Part shown: in pieces, positions 53,674-61,977 of the stretch
Numbering within the stretch: the stretch's first letter is position 1
Layout: each line of letters starts with the position of its first letter
Assembly: GCF_023718305.1 (NCBI RefSeq)
Contig: NZ_QEYO01000007.1
Coordinates: forward strand, 62,001 to 126,000
DNA: 64,000 nucleotides
Direction of reading: 5' to 3'
Source of the DNA: Gramella sp. AN32
GTDB taxonomy: Bacteria; Bacteroidota; Bacteroidia; Flavobacteriales; Flavobacteriaceae
Translations under genes and position numbers: made by a program
The notes under the pieces: model-generated
The model's database searches: none
What the model was told of the DNA's origin: nothing
The model's input: the letters and a program-made list of their open reading frames with translations, nothing else

Positions 53674-54774
53674 TTAAATCATCGCTTCTTTCCAACCGAA
53701 AGCTTCGAGAATAGGACTAAAAAGAATTTTTCCTCCAACCATATTAAGGCCTTTGGCCAGCGTCTTATCATCTGCACAGGCATCTTCCCATCCCATATTT
53801 GCAAGTTTCAATACATAGGGCAGAGTGACATTCGTGAGGGCAACTGTTGAAGTATAAGGTACTGCTCCCGGCATATTGGCCACACAATAATGCACCACAT
53901 CATCAATAATATAAGCAGGATCTTCATGGGTAGTTGGCCGGGTAGTTTCAAAACATCCACCCTGATCTACCGCCACATCTACGATCACTGTTCCCGGCTG
54001 CATTTCTTTCAGCATATCACGGGTAATAAGTCGCGGAGCCTTGGCGCCGGTAATTAAAACCCCACCAATTATTAGATCGCTGGTTTTTATATGTTTTCTG
54101 ATATTGTATTCGTTGGAAAATTCGGTAACCACATGCGGGGGCATTACATCATTCACATAACGTAATTTTTTCATATCGATATCAAGAACGGTAACCTGAG
54201 CCCCAAGACCTGCCGCCATTTTTGCTGCCTGAATTCCAACAGTACCAGCTCCCAATACCAAAACTTTTCCCGGAGGAACTCCCGGAACGCCTCCCAGCAA
54301 TATACCTCTTCCCTTTACTGGTTTTTCCAGATATTTTGCTCCCTGTTGAACAGCCATTCTGCCGGCAACTTCGCTCATGGGCGTTAATAAGGGAAGTGAG
54401 CCGTCTTCACCTTCCACGGTTTCGTAAGCGATACAAACAGACTTACTTTTCATCATGGCCTCGGTAAGTTGTTTGTTGGAGGCAAAATGAAAGTAGGTAA
54501 AAATGATCTGATCTTCTTTTATGAGATCGTATTCCTGCTCTATAGGTTCTTTCACCTTTACGATCATGTCACTTTTGTCATAGACCCGATCAATAGTAGG
54601 CAAGATAGTGGCCCCGGCAGCGTGATAATCTTCATCGTCCCATCCGCTACCTTCTCCTGCTGTAGATTGAATAAAAACTTTATGCCCCAGTTTACTTAAT
54701 TCAAGAACGCCGGCCGGAGTCATTCCCACACGGCTTTCATTATTTTTGATTTCTTTTGGAATCCCGATTTTCAT
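53674..54774 (-). CDS. ald: Alanine dehydrogenase
   Basis: 366 aa from the ATG at 54774 (MKIGIPKEIKNNESRVGMTP), which is the standard start; the open frame begins 18 codons earlier. The N-terminal domain holds VGMTPAGV, GWDDEDYHAAGA, KVKEP and KGRGILLGGVPGVPPGKVLVLGAGTVG, the last with the NAD-binding Gly-rich loop, and the C-terminal part has VAVDQGGCFETTRPTTH. It converts L-alanine to pyruvate and ammonia with NAD. Stand-alone gene, convergent with rimM. The length matches Ald. Confidence 0.95.
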   Translation of the reverse strand: MKIGIPKEIKNNESRVGMTPAGVLELSKLGHKVFIQSTAGEGSGWDDEDYHAAGATILPTIDRVYDKSDMIVKVKEPIEQEYDLIKEDQIIFTYFHFASNKQLTEAMMKSKSVCIAYETVEGEDGSLPLLTPMSEVAGRMAVQQGAKYLEKPVKGRGILLGGVPGVPPGKVLVLGAGTVGIQAAKMAAGLGAQVTVLDIDMKKLRYVNDVMPPHVVTEFSNEYNIRKHIKTSDLIIGGVLITGAKAPRLITRDMLKEMQPGTVIVDVAVDQGGCFETTRPTTHEDPAYIIDDVVHYCVANMPGAVPYTSTVALTNVTLPYVLKLANMGWEDACADDKTLAKGLNMVGGKILFSPILEAFGWKEAMI

Positions 54775-54876
54775 AATAGAATATTTAGATTCCGAAAAAT
54801 AAACAAAGAATTTAATAAAGGGGGTCAAAAAATAAAAAAGTTATATTCCGCTTAATAATATTAATTTTTAAGGGGG

Positions 54877-57800
54877 TTATATTACGATATTTACAATTTT
54901 ACCGGGGACTACAATAACTTTTTTAGGGGTAGATCCGTTTAATTGATTTTTAGTTCGATCATCATCAAGCACGGTTTTTTCGATTTCATCCTTTTTCATA
55001 TCCAGCGGAAGTTCCATGGTAAAACGCATTTTCCCATTAAAAGAAACCGGGTAGTTCTTCGTGCTTTCAACCAGATATTTTTCTTCATAAACCGGGTACG
55101 CAGCAGTTGTTATTGATTCTGAATTCCCTAATTTTTGCCATAATTCTTCTGCGATATGTGGCGCGTAAGGCGCGATCAAAACGGCCAGTGGCTCCAGGAT
55201 TTCCCGGCTGTGGCATTGCTGCGCGGTTAATTCATTTACGCAGATCATAAAGGTAGAAACTGAAGTATTAAAACTAAAATTCTCAATATCCTCGGTGACT
55301 TTTTTTATGGTTTTATGTAGACTCTTTAACGAATCTGCCGAAGCTTTTTCATCTGAAACCAAGAACTTCTCTTCTCCATTGGGGGAGTTGGAGGGGGCGT
55401 GATACAATTTCCAAAGTTTCTTTAGAAAACTATGTACCCCGGTAATCCCGGCGGTATTCCATGGTTTTGCCTGTTCCAGCGGACCCAAAAACATCTCGTA
55501 CATACGTAAAGTATCTGCCCCGTAATCTTTACAAATCTCATCCGGGTTGACCACGTTGTATTTTGATTTGGACATTTTTTCGACTTCACGACCTACGATG
55601 TATTTACCATCTTCAGTGAGAAATTTAGCATCTGCAAATTCCGGTCTCCATTTTTTAAAGCCTTCAATATCCAATTCATCTGAAGCGTTTACCAATGAAA
55701 CATCGGTATGTATTTTTGAAATCGAAAGATTCGGAATGTTATTAAATTTTTTAGAATTTAAGTAGTTAATAAGAGCGGAATAATTGGAATTACTTTTAAT
55801 TACGTCAAAAAACTTCTGCTGTAAACTTTCAGGATTATCACTATCACTTTTTGAAATAAAAATTGAATCATAATAAATTGAAGCTGTAGGATTGTCTTCA
55901 ATTAAATCTTCTTCATTAATATATTTAAAAACAAAATCCAACCTATAAGCAAATGCACTCTGCCCCAAAATCATTCCTTGGTTAATCAGTTTTTTAAAGG
56001 GTTCTTCCACGCTTAAATATCCGCGGTCATATAAAAACTTTGTCCAAAATCTGGAATAGAGCAGGTGGCCCGTGGCATGTTCGCTCCCGCCTATATACAG
56101 ATCCACATTTTCCCAGTATTTCTGCGCTTCCTTGGAAACAAATTCTTCAGAATTGTCACTATCCATATATCTGAATAAGTACCAGCTACTTCCTGCCCAG
56201 CCGGGCATGGTATTTAATTCCAGAGGATAAATTCCATCACTCTGAGACCCCTCGACTGCGCTCGGCGTGACCCCATCATTATTTGCGTCATGCTGAACTT
56301 GTTTCAGCATGTTATTAGAAACCACTTTGTTATTTTTTGTATCCCAGGCCCAATCAGTTGCGTTTCCAAGCGGTGGTTCGCCGGTTTCTGTAGGCAGGTA
56401 TTTTTCAACCTCCGGCAACTTTAAGGGAAGGTGCTCCAAATCTATCATTTTCGGCAAACCGTTCACATAATACACCGGGAATGGTTCTCCCCAATAGCGT
56501 TGTCGGCTAAAAACAGCATCCCTCAGCCTATAATTTATCTTTCCGTAACCCTGCCCGGTTTTCTCCAGTTCCAGGATCACTTTATGCATGGCCTCTTTAT
56601 ATTCCAGTCCGCTTAGAAAATCTGAATTTCCGATTACCGTGCCTTCCTTTCCCGCATGTGCTTCTTCAGAAATATCAACATTTTCGAAAATATTCCGGAT
56701 TGGAAGATCGAAATGCTTTGCAAATTCATAATCCCGCTGGTCACCGCAGGGAACGGCCATTACGGCACCGGTTCCATATCCCGCCAACACATAATCCCCA
56801 ATCCAGATAGGCACCGGTTCTTTGGTAAACGGATGTTCCGCATAGGCACCGGTAAAAACACCGCTAATACTTTTTACATCGGCCATACGTTCGCGCTCAC
56901 TACGCTTAGCGGTTGCCTGAATATAGGCTTCCACAGCTTCTTTTTGTTCTTCGGTAGTGATCTTTTTCACCAGATCCAATTCCGGAGCTAAGGTCATAAA
57001 AGTGACTCCAAAGATGGTATCAGGCCGGGTGGTGAATACACCAATTGTAAATTCTGAATTCTGAATTTTGAATTCTACATGCGCCCCTACAGATTTTCCA
57101 ATCCAGTTACGCTGACTTTCCTTTAGACTTTCGGTCCAATCCAAATCATTCAAACCCTGAAGCAATCGCTCAGCAAATGCTGAAATTCGCATACTCCACT
57201 GGGTCATTTTCTTTCTTAGCACGGGATAACCTCCACGTTCAGAAACTCCGTTTACAATCTCATCATTCGCCAACACAGTACCTAATTGTGGGCACCAGTT
57301 AACTTCAGTTTCAGCTAAATAAGTCAGGCGATATTTTAATAAAATTCGTTCTTTTTCATCTTCAGAAAAAGCATTCCATGCTTCCGCAGAAAATTCTTCC
57401 GTATCATCATCACAAGCTGCTTTAATTCTGGTATTTCCTTCCGAAGAAAATAACGAAGAAAGTTCAGTGATCGGTCTCGATTTATCCGCTTCCAGATCAT
57501 ACCAGCTTTCAAAAAGCTGGATAAAGATCCATTGTGTCCACTTATAATAATCGGGTTCACTGGTTCGCACCTCACGACTCCAATCGAAAGAAAACCCAAT
57601 TTGATCTAACTGCTCGCGGTAACGCTTGATGTTACGCTCTGTGGTTAGAGCGGGGTGCTGCCCGGTTTGAATCGCATATTGCTCAGCCGGCAGGCCAAAA
57701 CTATCATATCCCTGTGGATGCAACACATTGAAGCCTTTATGACGCTTATAACGCGCATAAATATCACTGGCGATATATCCCAGCGGATGCCCAACATGCA

Positions 57801-57957
57801 AACCGGCTCCCGAAGGATAGGGAAACATATCCAATACATAATAAGCCTCCCCCAGCCCCTCCGAAGGAGGGGAGCCAGGATTCTGAGCTCTAAACGTCTG
57901 GTTTTTGGCCCAGTATTCCTGCCATTCTTTTTCGATCCTATTAAAGTCGTAACTCAT
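54877..57957 (-). CDS. leuS: Leucyl-tRNA synthetase carrying in-frame repeat insertions
   Basis: About 1026 aa from the ATG at 57957 (MSYDFNRIEKEWQEYW), the family start. The frame is open another 25 codons, but that part (IIDCFGITFLAMTS) is encoded by a palindromic repeat. HVGHP (HIGH box) lies near residue 60, the editing domain near 230-460, and KMSKSKYNVV near 780. Two extra peptide blocks match palindromic repeats: NPGSPPSEGLGEA (near 27-39) and MLKQVQHDANNDGVTPSAVEG (near 548-568). A third block of about 75 residues before KMSKS (55716-55945) is not found in the homologues I know. The reading frame is intact through all of them. The enzyme should charge tRNA-Leu. Confidence 0.95.
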   Translation of the reverse strand: MSYDFNRIEKEWQEYWAKNQTFRAQNPGSPPSEGLGEAYYVLDMFPYPSGAGLHVGHPLGYIASDIYARYKRHKGFNVLHPQGYDSFGLPAEQYAIQTGQHPALTTERNIKRYREQLDQIGFSFDWSREVRTSEPDYYKWTQWIFIQLFESWYDLEADKSRPITELSSLFSSEGNTRIKAACDDDTEEFSAEAWNAFSEDEKERILLKYRLTYLAETEVNWCPQLGTVLANDEIVNGVSERGGYPVLRKKMTQWSMRISAFAERLLQGLNDLDWTESLKESQRNWIGKSVGAHVEFKIQNSEFTIGVFTTRPDTIFGVTFMTLAPELDLVKKITTEEQKEAVEAYIQATAKRSERERMADVKSISGVFTGAYAEHPFTKEPVPIWIGDYVLAGYGTGAVMAVPCGDQRDYEFAKHFDLPIRNIFENVDISEEAHAGKEGTVIGNSDFLSGLEYKEAMHKVILELEKTGQGYGKINYRLRDAVFSRQRYWGEPFPVYYVNGLPKMIDLEHLPLKLPEVEKYLPTETGEPPLGNATDWAWDTKNNKVVSNNMLKQVQHDANNDGVTPSAVEGSQSDGIYPLELNTMPGWAGSSWYLFRYMDSDNSEEFVSKEAQKYWENVDLYIGGSEHATGHLLYSRFWTKFLYDRGYLSVEEPFKKLINQGMILGQSAFAYRLDFVFKYINEEDLIEDNPTASIYYDSIFISKSDSDNPESLQQKFFDVIKSNSNYSALINYLNSKKFNNIPNLSISKIHTDVSLVNASDELDIEGFKKWRPEFADAKFLTEDGKYIVGREVEKMSKSKYNVVNPDEICKDYGADTLRMYEMFLGPLEQAKPWNTAGITGVHSFLKKLWKLYHAPSNSPNGEEKFLVSDEKASADSLKSLHKTIKKVTEDIENFSFNTSVSTFMICVNELTAQQCHSREILEPLAVLIAPYAPHIAEELWQKLGNSESITTAAYPVYEEKYLVESTKNYPVSFNGKMRFTMELPLDMKKDEIEKTVLDDDRTKNQLNGSTPKKVIVVPGKIVNIVI
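56243..56318 (-). repeat. In-frame palindromic repeat inside leuS (internal copy)
   Basis: Two adjacent units: GACCCCTCGACTGCGCTCGG at 56246-56265 and the palindrome ATGCTGAA-CTTGT-TTCAGCAT (56290-56310). The palindrome is identical in inverse orientation at 59278-59298 in the repeat island. In LeuS it encodes MLKQVQHDANND and the neighbouring SAVEGSQSDG, flanked by well-conserved LeuS sequence (KVVSNN before, YPLELNTMPGWAGSSWY after). Confidence 0.8.
57845..57885 (-). repeat. In-frame palindromic repeat near the leuS N-terminus
   Basis: Perfect inverted repeat CCCCTCC (57856-57862) / GGAGGGG (57866-57872) within a Bacteroidota repeat type CCCAGCCCCTCCGAAGGAGGGGAGCC. It encodes PGSPPSEGLGEA between WAKNQTF and YYVLDMFPYPSG, an exceptionally conserved stretch of LeuS where other species have a short, different linker. 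Confidence 0.75.
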
Positions 57958-57991
57958 CTTCTGTCTCTTACTATTATCCATTTTCATGGAA

Positions 57992-58064
57992 GTCATTGCG
58001 AGAAATGTAATGCCGAAGCAATCTATAATCAAAAATGAGACTGCTTCACTACGCTCGCAGTGAC
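57992..58064. repeat. Palindromic repeat at the 5' end of leuS
   Basis: GTCATTGCGAG (57992-58002) and CTCGCAGTGAC (58054-58064) are 11-bp arms with one mismatch, and inner arms GAAGCAATCT / AGACTGCTTC continue the pairing. Such GTCATTGCGAG...GAAGCAATCT units are common in Flavobacteriaceae. They account for the N-terminal extension of the leuS frame. Confidence 0.75.
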
Positions 58065-58131
58065 GTTAATCACTAATTGCGTGCAAAAATACAATTTTCA
58101 AACACTTATTGGGAATGTTAGGAGGGTTGTA

Positions 58132-59061
58132 TTATCCCGATTTTCGAGCCGCTTCTTCCATAGGTTTAAGGCATTCATAGATATACCGATTTATGGGAGT
58201 ATCAACACCCAGTTTTTTACCCTGCTTTACGATATACCCATTAAAATTTTCTAATTCTGAAGGTTTTCCCTGCATGATATCCCTTTGCGTGGAAGCTGTG
58301 TTACCTTTCGGCTGGGAATTGATAATCTCAAAGACCATTTCCAGATGTTTATCTGTAAGTGGAATATTCTTAGCTTTCCCAACCGCGATAATTTCTTTTG
58401 CTGTATTTCTCATCATCTCGAAAAGATATTCGCTTTCCCTAATCTTATCTATGGAAACCCGGGTTAAACCTCCAATTCCACTTACTGTACAGATGAATAA
58501 AAATTTCTTCCAGATCTCAAGCTGAATATTTTTAGGGATTGAATTCTCAATTCCGGCTTTATCGAAGAGGGCATGAATCTTCAAAATTCTATCTGACTGT
58601 GAATTATCACTCTCTCCAAAAGTGATTTTGGGCTCGAAAGCTGTATGTTTTATTTTTCCAGGCTTCTCAATAAAACTTACTACAAAACAAAGCCCGGCCA
58701 GGACATTTTTCTTCGGAAGAACTTCGATTAATTTTTCATAATTATCGGCTCCATTCTGTAACGGAAGCACCATCGTTTTTTCTCCAATTATCGGTTTTAA
58801 CTCTTTAGCAACCGAAGGAATTTGCCAGGATTTAATTCCCAGGATCACCAGATCAGGTTTAGGAACTTCAGCAACATTAGAAGTTGCCATTTTTGGTTTT
58901 ACTTTAAAATTCCCGTTAATACTTTCAACCTCAAGTCCGTGTTTTTGGATTGCTTTTAAGTGCTCTCCCCGGGCGATCATACTCACATTAAGTCCTGCAT
59001 TTGCCAATTTTCCTCCGAAATATCCGCCAATACCGCCTATTCCGTAAACAAGTATTTCCAT
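58132..59061 (-). CDS. panE: Ketopantoate reductase-family protein (PanE/ApbA)
   Basis: 309-aa NADPH-dependent reductase. The N-terminal Rossmann motif GIGGIGGYFGGKLANAG is at 7-23, then the adenine/phosphate part (MIARGEHLKAI), LVILGIKSWQIPSVAKEL, and LPLQNGADNYEKL. The C-terminal domain includes EIWKKFLFICTVSGIGGLTR with the catalytic Lys, and KGNTASTQRDIMQGKPSELENFNGYIV, the typical PanE signature with Ser/Asp. It reduces ketopantoate to pantoate for coenzyme A, or a related ketoacid. It is a single gene beside the repeat island. Confidence 0.88.
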   Translation of the reverse strand: MEILVYGIGGIGGYFGGKLANAGLNVSMIARGEHLKAIQKHGLEVESINGNFKVKPKMATSNVAEVPKPDLVILGIKSWQIPSVAKELKPIIGEKTMVLPLQNGADNYEKLIEVLPKKNVLAGLCFVVSFIEKPGKIKHTAFEPKITFGESDNSQSDRILKIHALFDKAGIENSIPKNIQLEIWKKFLFICTVSGIGGLTRVSIDKIRESEYLFEMMRNTAKEIIAVGKAKNIPLTDKHLEMVFEIINSQPKGNTASTQRDIMQGKPSELENFNGYIVKQGKKLGVDTPINRYIYECLKPMEEAARKSG

Positions 59062-60027
59062 AATTCGATTTTTATCAAATTTAGGAAACTTAATATTGAT
59101 TTTATTCCTGGTTAAAATGACATTTATTGAAATGTCACCTAGCGCAGTCGAAAGGTGGCTTTAAGTGTTTCGATTTCGCTTAACATGACCAATTCTTATT
59201 CAGTGTCACCCTGAGACCAGTGATAAAAAAATTATATAGCGTAGGTAATTGACTTATTTTTTAGCATATCTAATGAGATGCTGAAACAAGTTCAGCATGA
59301 CGGCAATTCTAAAAACCAGTATCGTCACCCTGAACTTGTTTCAGGGTCTCTAATAAGTAACCAAATAAAAAAGCAGTCTCCATAATAGATTGCTTCACTG
59401 CGCCTGCCTACCGCAGGCAGGTTCGCAATGACAACCAGTAGGGAAACGTCCTCAGTTTCGGATTCGGGACCCGTAGGTGCAAAATCCGTTCAAAAGAATT
59501 GCTGTTTGAGCGAAGCGAGTTCCATTCTTTTAGGATTTAAACCGTTACGGGTGAACGAGAAACTGCAGACTAGCTTTTTTGTTTCTTTTTCAGCAATGGA
59601 AAAAGAAAAGAATGAGATTATGCTTCGACTGCGCTAGCAGGACATAAGAATTAAAATGAAAACACACTTACACGTCAATGGTAACTGGTTTCAGGGTCTA
59701 TAAAACGTAACCAAATAAAAATACGTCAATGGTAGAAACGAAGTGACCGAAGCAATCTCATGTAAAAAACAAATTCTTCAAAAGATCGCCACGCTGCGCT
59801 CGCGATGACGAATAAAACTAAAGACTAACTTAAATTGTCATTCCAATGAAGCAAAGCGACTGAGAAATCATATTCAATAAAGAGATTCCTCGACTGCGTT
59901 CGGAATCAAATAGTATAACATGACCGTAATAAACATGATCCCTTTCCAATATTTTTAAAAGTTTAAACGTTTTAAAGATTGAGAAAGCTGAACTTTCTTA
60001 TTTTTACAAAAAATCTGCAGTCTCTTT
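59062..60027. repeat. Palindromic repeat island
   Basis: 966 bases without a gene, filled with short palindromes: TGACATTT/AAATGTCA (59118-59137), ATGCTGAA/TTCAGCAT (59278-59298), ACCCTGAA/TTCAGGGT (59327-59347), AAGCAGTCT/AGATTGCTT (59371-59395), CCTGCC/GGCAGG (59403-59421), GAAGCAATCT-type units near 59749-59812, and a TCGACTGCGTTCGGAAT unit at 59890-59906. A direct repeat of about 50 bp lies at 59323-59372 and 59673-59722, exactly 350 bases apart. The frame 59428-59637 runs through these and is not called a gene. A weak ftsX promoter lies at its right end. Confidence 0.8.
59979..60006 (+). promoter_or_regulatory. Candidate promoter of ftsX
   Basis: TTG at 59979-59981, a 17-base spacer and TATTTTTA at 59999-60006, one base off the Bacteroidota -7 consensus, 22 bases before the start codon. 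Confidence 0.4.
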
Positions 60028-60906
60028 ATGACCACATCTTTCGAAAGGTATCAGAAACGCCGACTCATATCTTCCTATTTTTCTGTAGTAATCAGTATTT
60101 CGCTGGTATTATTCCTACTGGGAATGCTTGGCCTTTTAGTATTGAATACGAAAAAAGTAGCCGATCATTTTAAGGAACAAATCGCTCTTACCGTTTATTT
60201 AAACGATACGGCGAAAGAAGTTGAAATTGAACAATTAAAGAAAAGTCTGGCCATGGCAGATTACACAAAATCAACCAAATATATTTCCAAAGAAGCAGCT
60301 GCAGAAGAACATAGCAAGGAAATTGGTGAAGATTTTATGGAATTTTTGGGCTACAACCCGTTGCAAAATTCCATCGACGTATACATGAATGCCGATTTTG
60401 TTAGTTCAGAACAGGTAGACAAAATAGCGGAAGATCTCACGGCAAAGAATTTTGTGGATGAAGTGGTTTATGACAAACCCCTGATCGCGCTTTTAAACGA
60501 CAACGTAAAGAAGATCAGTTTATGGGTTTTGGTGGCGAGTACCCTGTTTACTTTTATCGCGGTATTATTAATTAACAGCAGTATTCGATTGGCGGTATAT
60601 TCAAAAAGATTTATTATTAAAACCATGCAAATGGTGGGAGCTACTAAAGGCTTTATTCGCCGCCCATTTATCTGGCAAAGCGTTAAACTTGGGATTATAG
60701 GGGCCGTGGTTGCATTGATTGGAATGGCTGCTGTTTTGTATTATCTCAATAATAGTTTCCGGGAACTGGAACTTTTGAGCGATGCAAAAATGCTGGTGAT
60801 GCTTTTCTCTGGAATTTTTCTAATGGGTGTGGTAATCACCTGGATAAGTACGTTCTTTGCCACTTCAAGATTTTTGAATTTAAAAACCGACGAACTTTAT
60901 TATTAA
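60028..60906 (+). CDS. ftsX: Cell-division ABC permease FtsX
   Basis: 292-aa integral membrane protein. Four membrane segments are visible (about 18-38, 165-187, 215-240, 258-280), with the large periplasmic loop between the first two, as in FtsX. The C-terminal FtsX-like permease core AVYSKRFIIKTMQMVGATKGFIRRPFIWQSV is typical. With FtsE it forms a complex that activates peptidoglycan hydrolases at the septum; ftsE is elsewhere. It is the first gene of ftsX-DUF3098-uppP-truB, a conserved Bacteroidota order. Confidence 0.92.
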   Translation: MTTSFERYQKRRLISSYFSVVISISLVLFLLGMLGLLVLNTKKVADHFKEQIALTVYLNDTAKEVEIEQLKKSLAMADYTKSTKYISKEAAAEEHSKEIGEDFMEFLGYNPLQNSIDVYMNADFVSSEQVDKIAEDLTAKNFVDEVVYDKPLIALLNDNVKKISLWVLVASTLFTFIAVLLINSSIRLAVYSKRFIIKTMQMVGATKGFIRRPFIWQSVKLGIIGAVVALIGMAAVLYYLNNSFRELELLSDAKMLVMLFSGIFLMGVVITWISTFFATSRFLNLKTDELYY

Positions 60907-60915
60907 TTTCAGAAT

Positions 60916-61173
60916 ATGAAAGAAAAAAATAAACGAAAGGGAAGTTTTAATACCGATTTTGTATTCGGAAAAAAGAATTACATGTTCATGCTCATTGGAC
61001 TTGCTGTGATCGCGCTTGGGTTTATTTTAATGTCGGGTGGCGGGAGTGAAGACCCCAATGAATTTAATGATGCCATTTACAATTTCCAAAGAATTCGCCT
61101 GGCTCCTACCCTGGTTTTAATTGGTTTTGGAATTGAAGCATACGCCATTCTCCTCAACCCCAATAAAAAATAA
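60916..61173 (+). CDS. DUF3098 membrane protein
   Basis: 85-aa protein, the usual DUF3098 length. Two hydrophobic segments (about 21-38 and 60-77) frame the motif LMSGGGSEDPNEFNDAIYNFQRIRLAPTLVLIGF, which is the family signature. It follows ftsX by 9 bases and precedes uppP by 6, a conserved trio in Bacteroidota. It may assist FtsX or envelope biogenesis; no reaction is known. Confidence 0.9.
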   Translation: MKEKNKRKGSFNTDFVFGKKNYMFMLIGLAVIALGFILMSGGGSEDPNEFNDAIYNFQRIRLAPTLVLIGFGIEAYAILLNPNKK

Positions 61174-61179
61174 TATAAT

Positions 61180-61977
61180 TTGGACGCATTAGACGCCGCC
61201 ATCCTTGGAATTATCCAGGGCCTAACCGAGTTTTTACCAGTTTCATCCAGCGGACATTTAGAACTGGGAAAGGCAATTTTAGGAGATAACAGCATACCTG
61301 AAGAATCCCTTCTTTTCACCGTTATTCTCCATTTCGCAACCGCTCTCAGTACGCTGGTCGTTTTCAGAAAAGATGTCGCGGAGATATTTCGTGGTTTGTT
61401 TCAATTTAAGTGGAATGAGGAAACACAATTTTCTTTAAAAATCATTATTTCCATGTTGCCCGCTGCAATAATCGGGCTTCTTTTTGAAGATCAATTAGAG
61501 GAATTATTTGGGGGTAGTGTGATGTTCGTTGGCTTTATGCTCCTGGTCACGGCATTATTATTATGGCTGGCCGATAAAGCTAAAAATACAGGCAAAAAAG
61601 TTAGTTATAGCAATGCCTTTGTGATAGGAGTATCGCAGGCTATCGCCATGTTACCGGGAATTTCACGCAGTGGAGCAACCATTTCAACCTCTGTATTATT
61701 GGGTAATGATAAAACTAAAGCCGCAAGATTTTCATTTTTAATGGTAGTGCCTTTAATCTTCGGAAAGATCGCTAAGGACCTATTAAGCGGTGATCTCATG
61801 AATAGCAGTGCCGACTTCTCCATTGTTGCCATTGGCTTTGTTACGGCTTTTCTTGCCGGCCTGGCCGCCTGTACCTGGATGATAGCTCTGGTTAAAAAGA
61901 GCAAACTTTCCTGGTTTGCCATCTACTGTTTTGTGGTTGGGATTGTCGCCATTACCTTTGCTTATGCACAACAATAA
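61180..61977 (+). CDS. uppP: Undecaprenyl-diphosphatase
   Basis: 265-aa membrane enzyme with a TTG start, chosen because it fits the spacing to DUF3098 and no ATG exists at the family start (LDAAILGIIQGLTEFLPVSSSGHL). The two catalytic motifs are EFLPVSSSGH (residues about 18-27) and PGISRSGATIS (about 160-170). It regenerates undecaprenyl phosphate for cell-wall synthesis and can give bacitracin tolerance. The 3' end overlaps truB by 14 bases. Confidence 0.95.
   Translation: MDALDAAILGIIQGLTEFLPVSSSGHLELGKAILGDNSIPEESLLFTVILHFATALSTLVVFRKDVAEIFRGLFQFKWNEETQFSLKIIISMLPAAIIGLLFEDQLEELFGGSVMFVGFMLLVTALLLWLADKAKNTGKKVSYSNAFVIGVSQAIAMLPGISRSGATISTSVLLGNDKTKAARFSFLMVVPLIFGKIAKDLLSGDLMNSSADFSIVAIGFVTAFLAGLAACTWMIALVKKSKLSWFAIYCFVVGIVAITFAYAQQ

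Noticed and set aside
57958..58032. Upstream start codon for leuS
   Set aside because: The extension is encoded by a palindromic repeat; the family start MSYDFN is at 57957.
59428..59637. Open frame of 69 codons in the repeat island
   Set aside because: It runs through several repeat units, has no family pattern, and its residues reflect repeat sequence (SAMEKEKNE-type ends seen in such frames).
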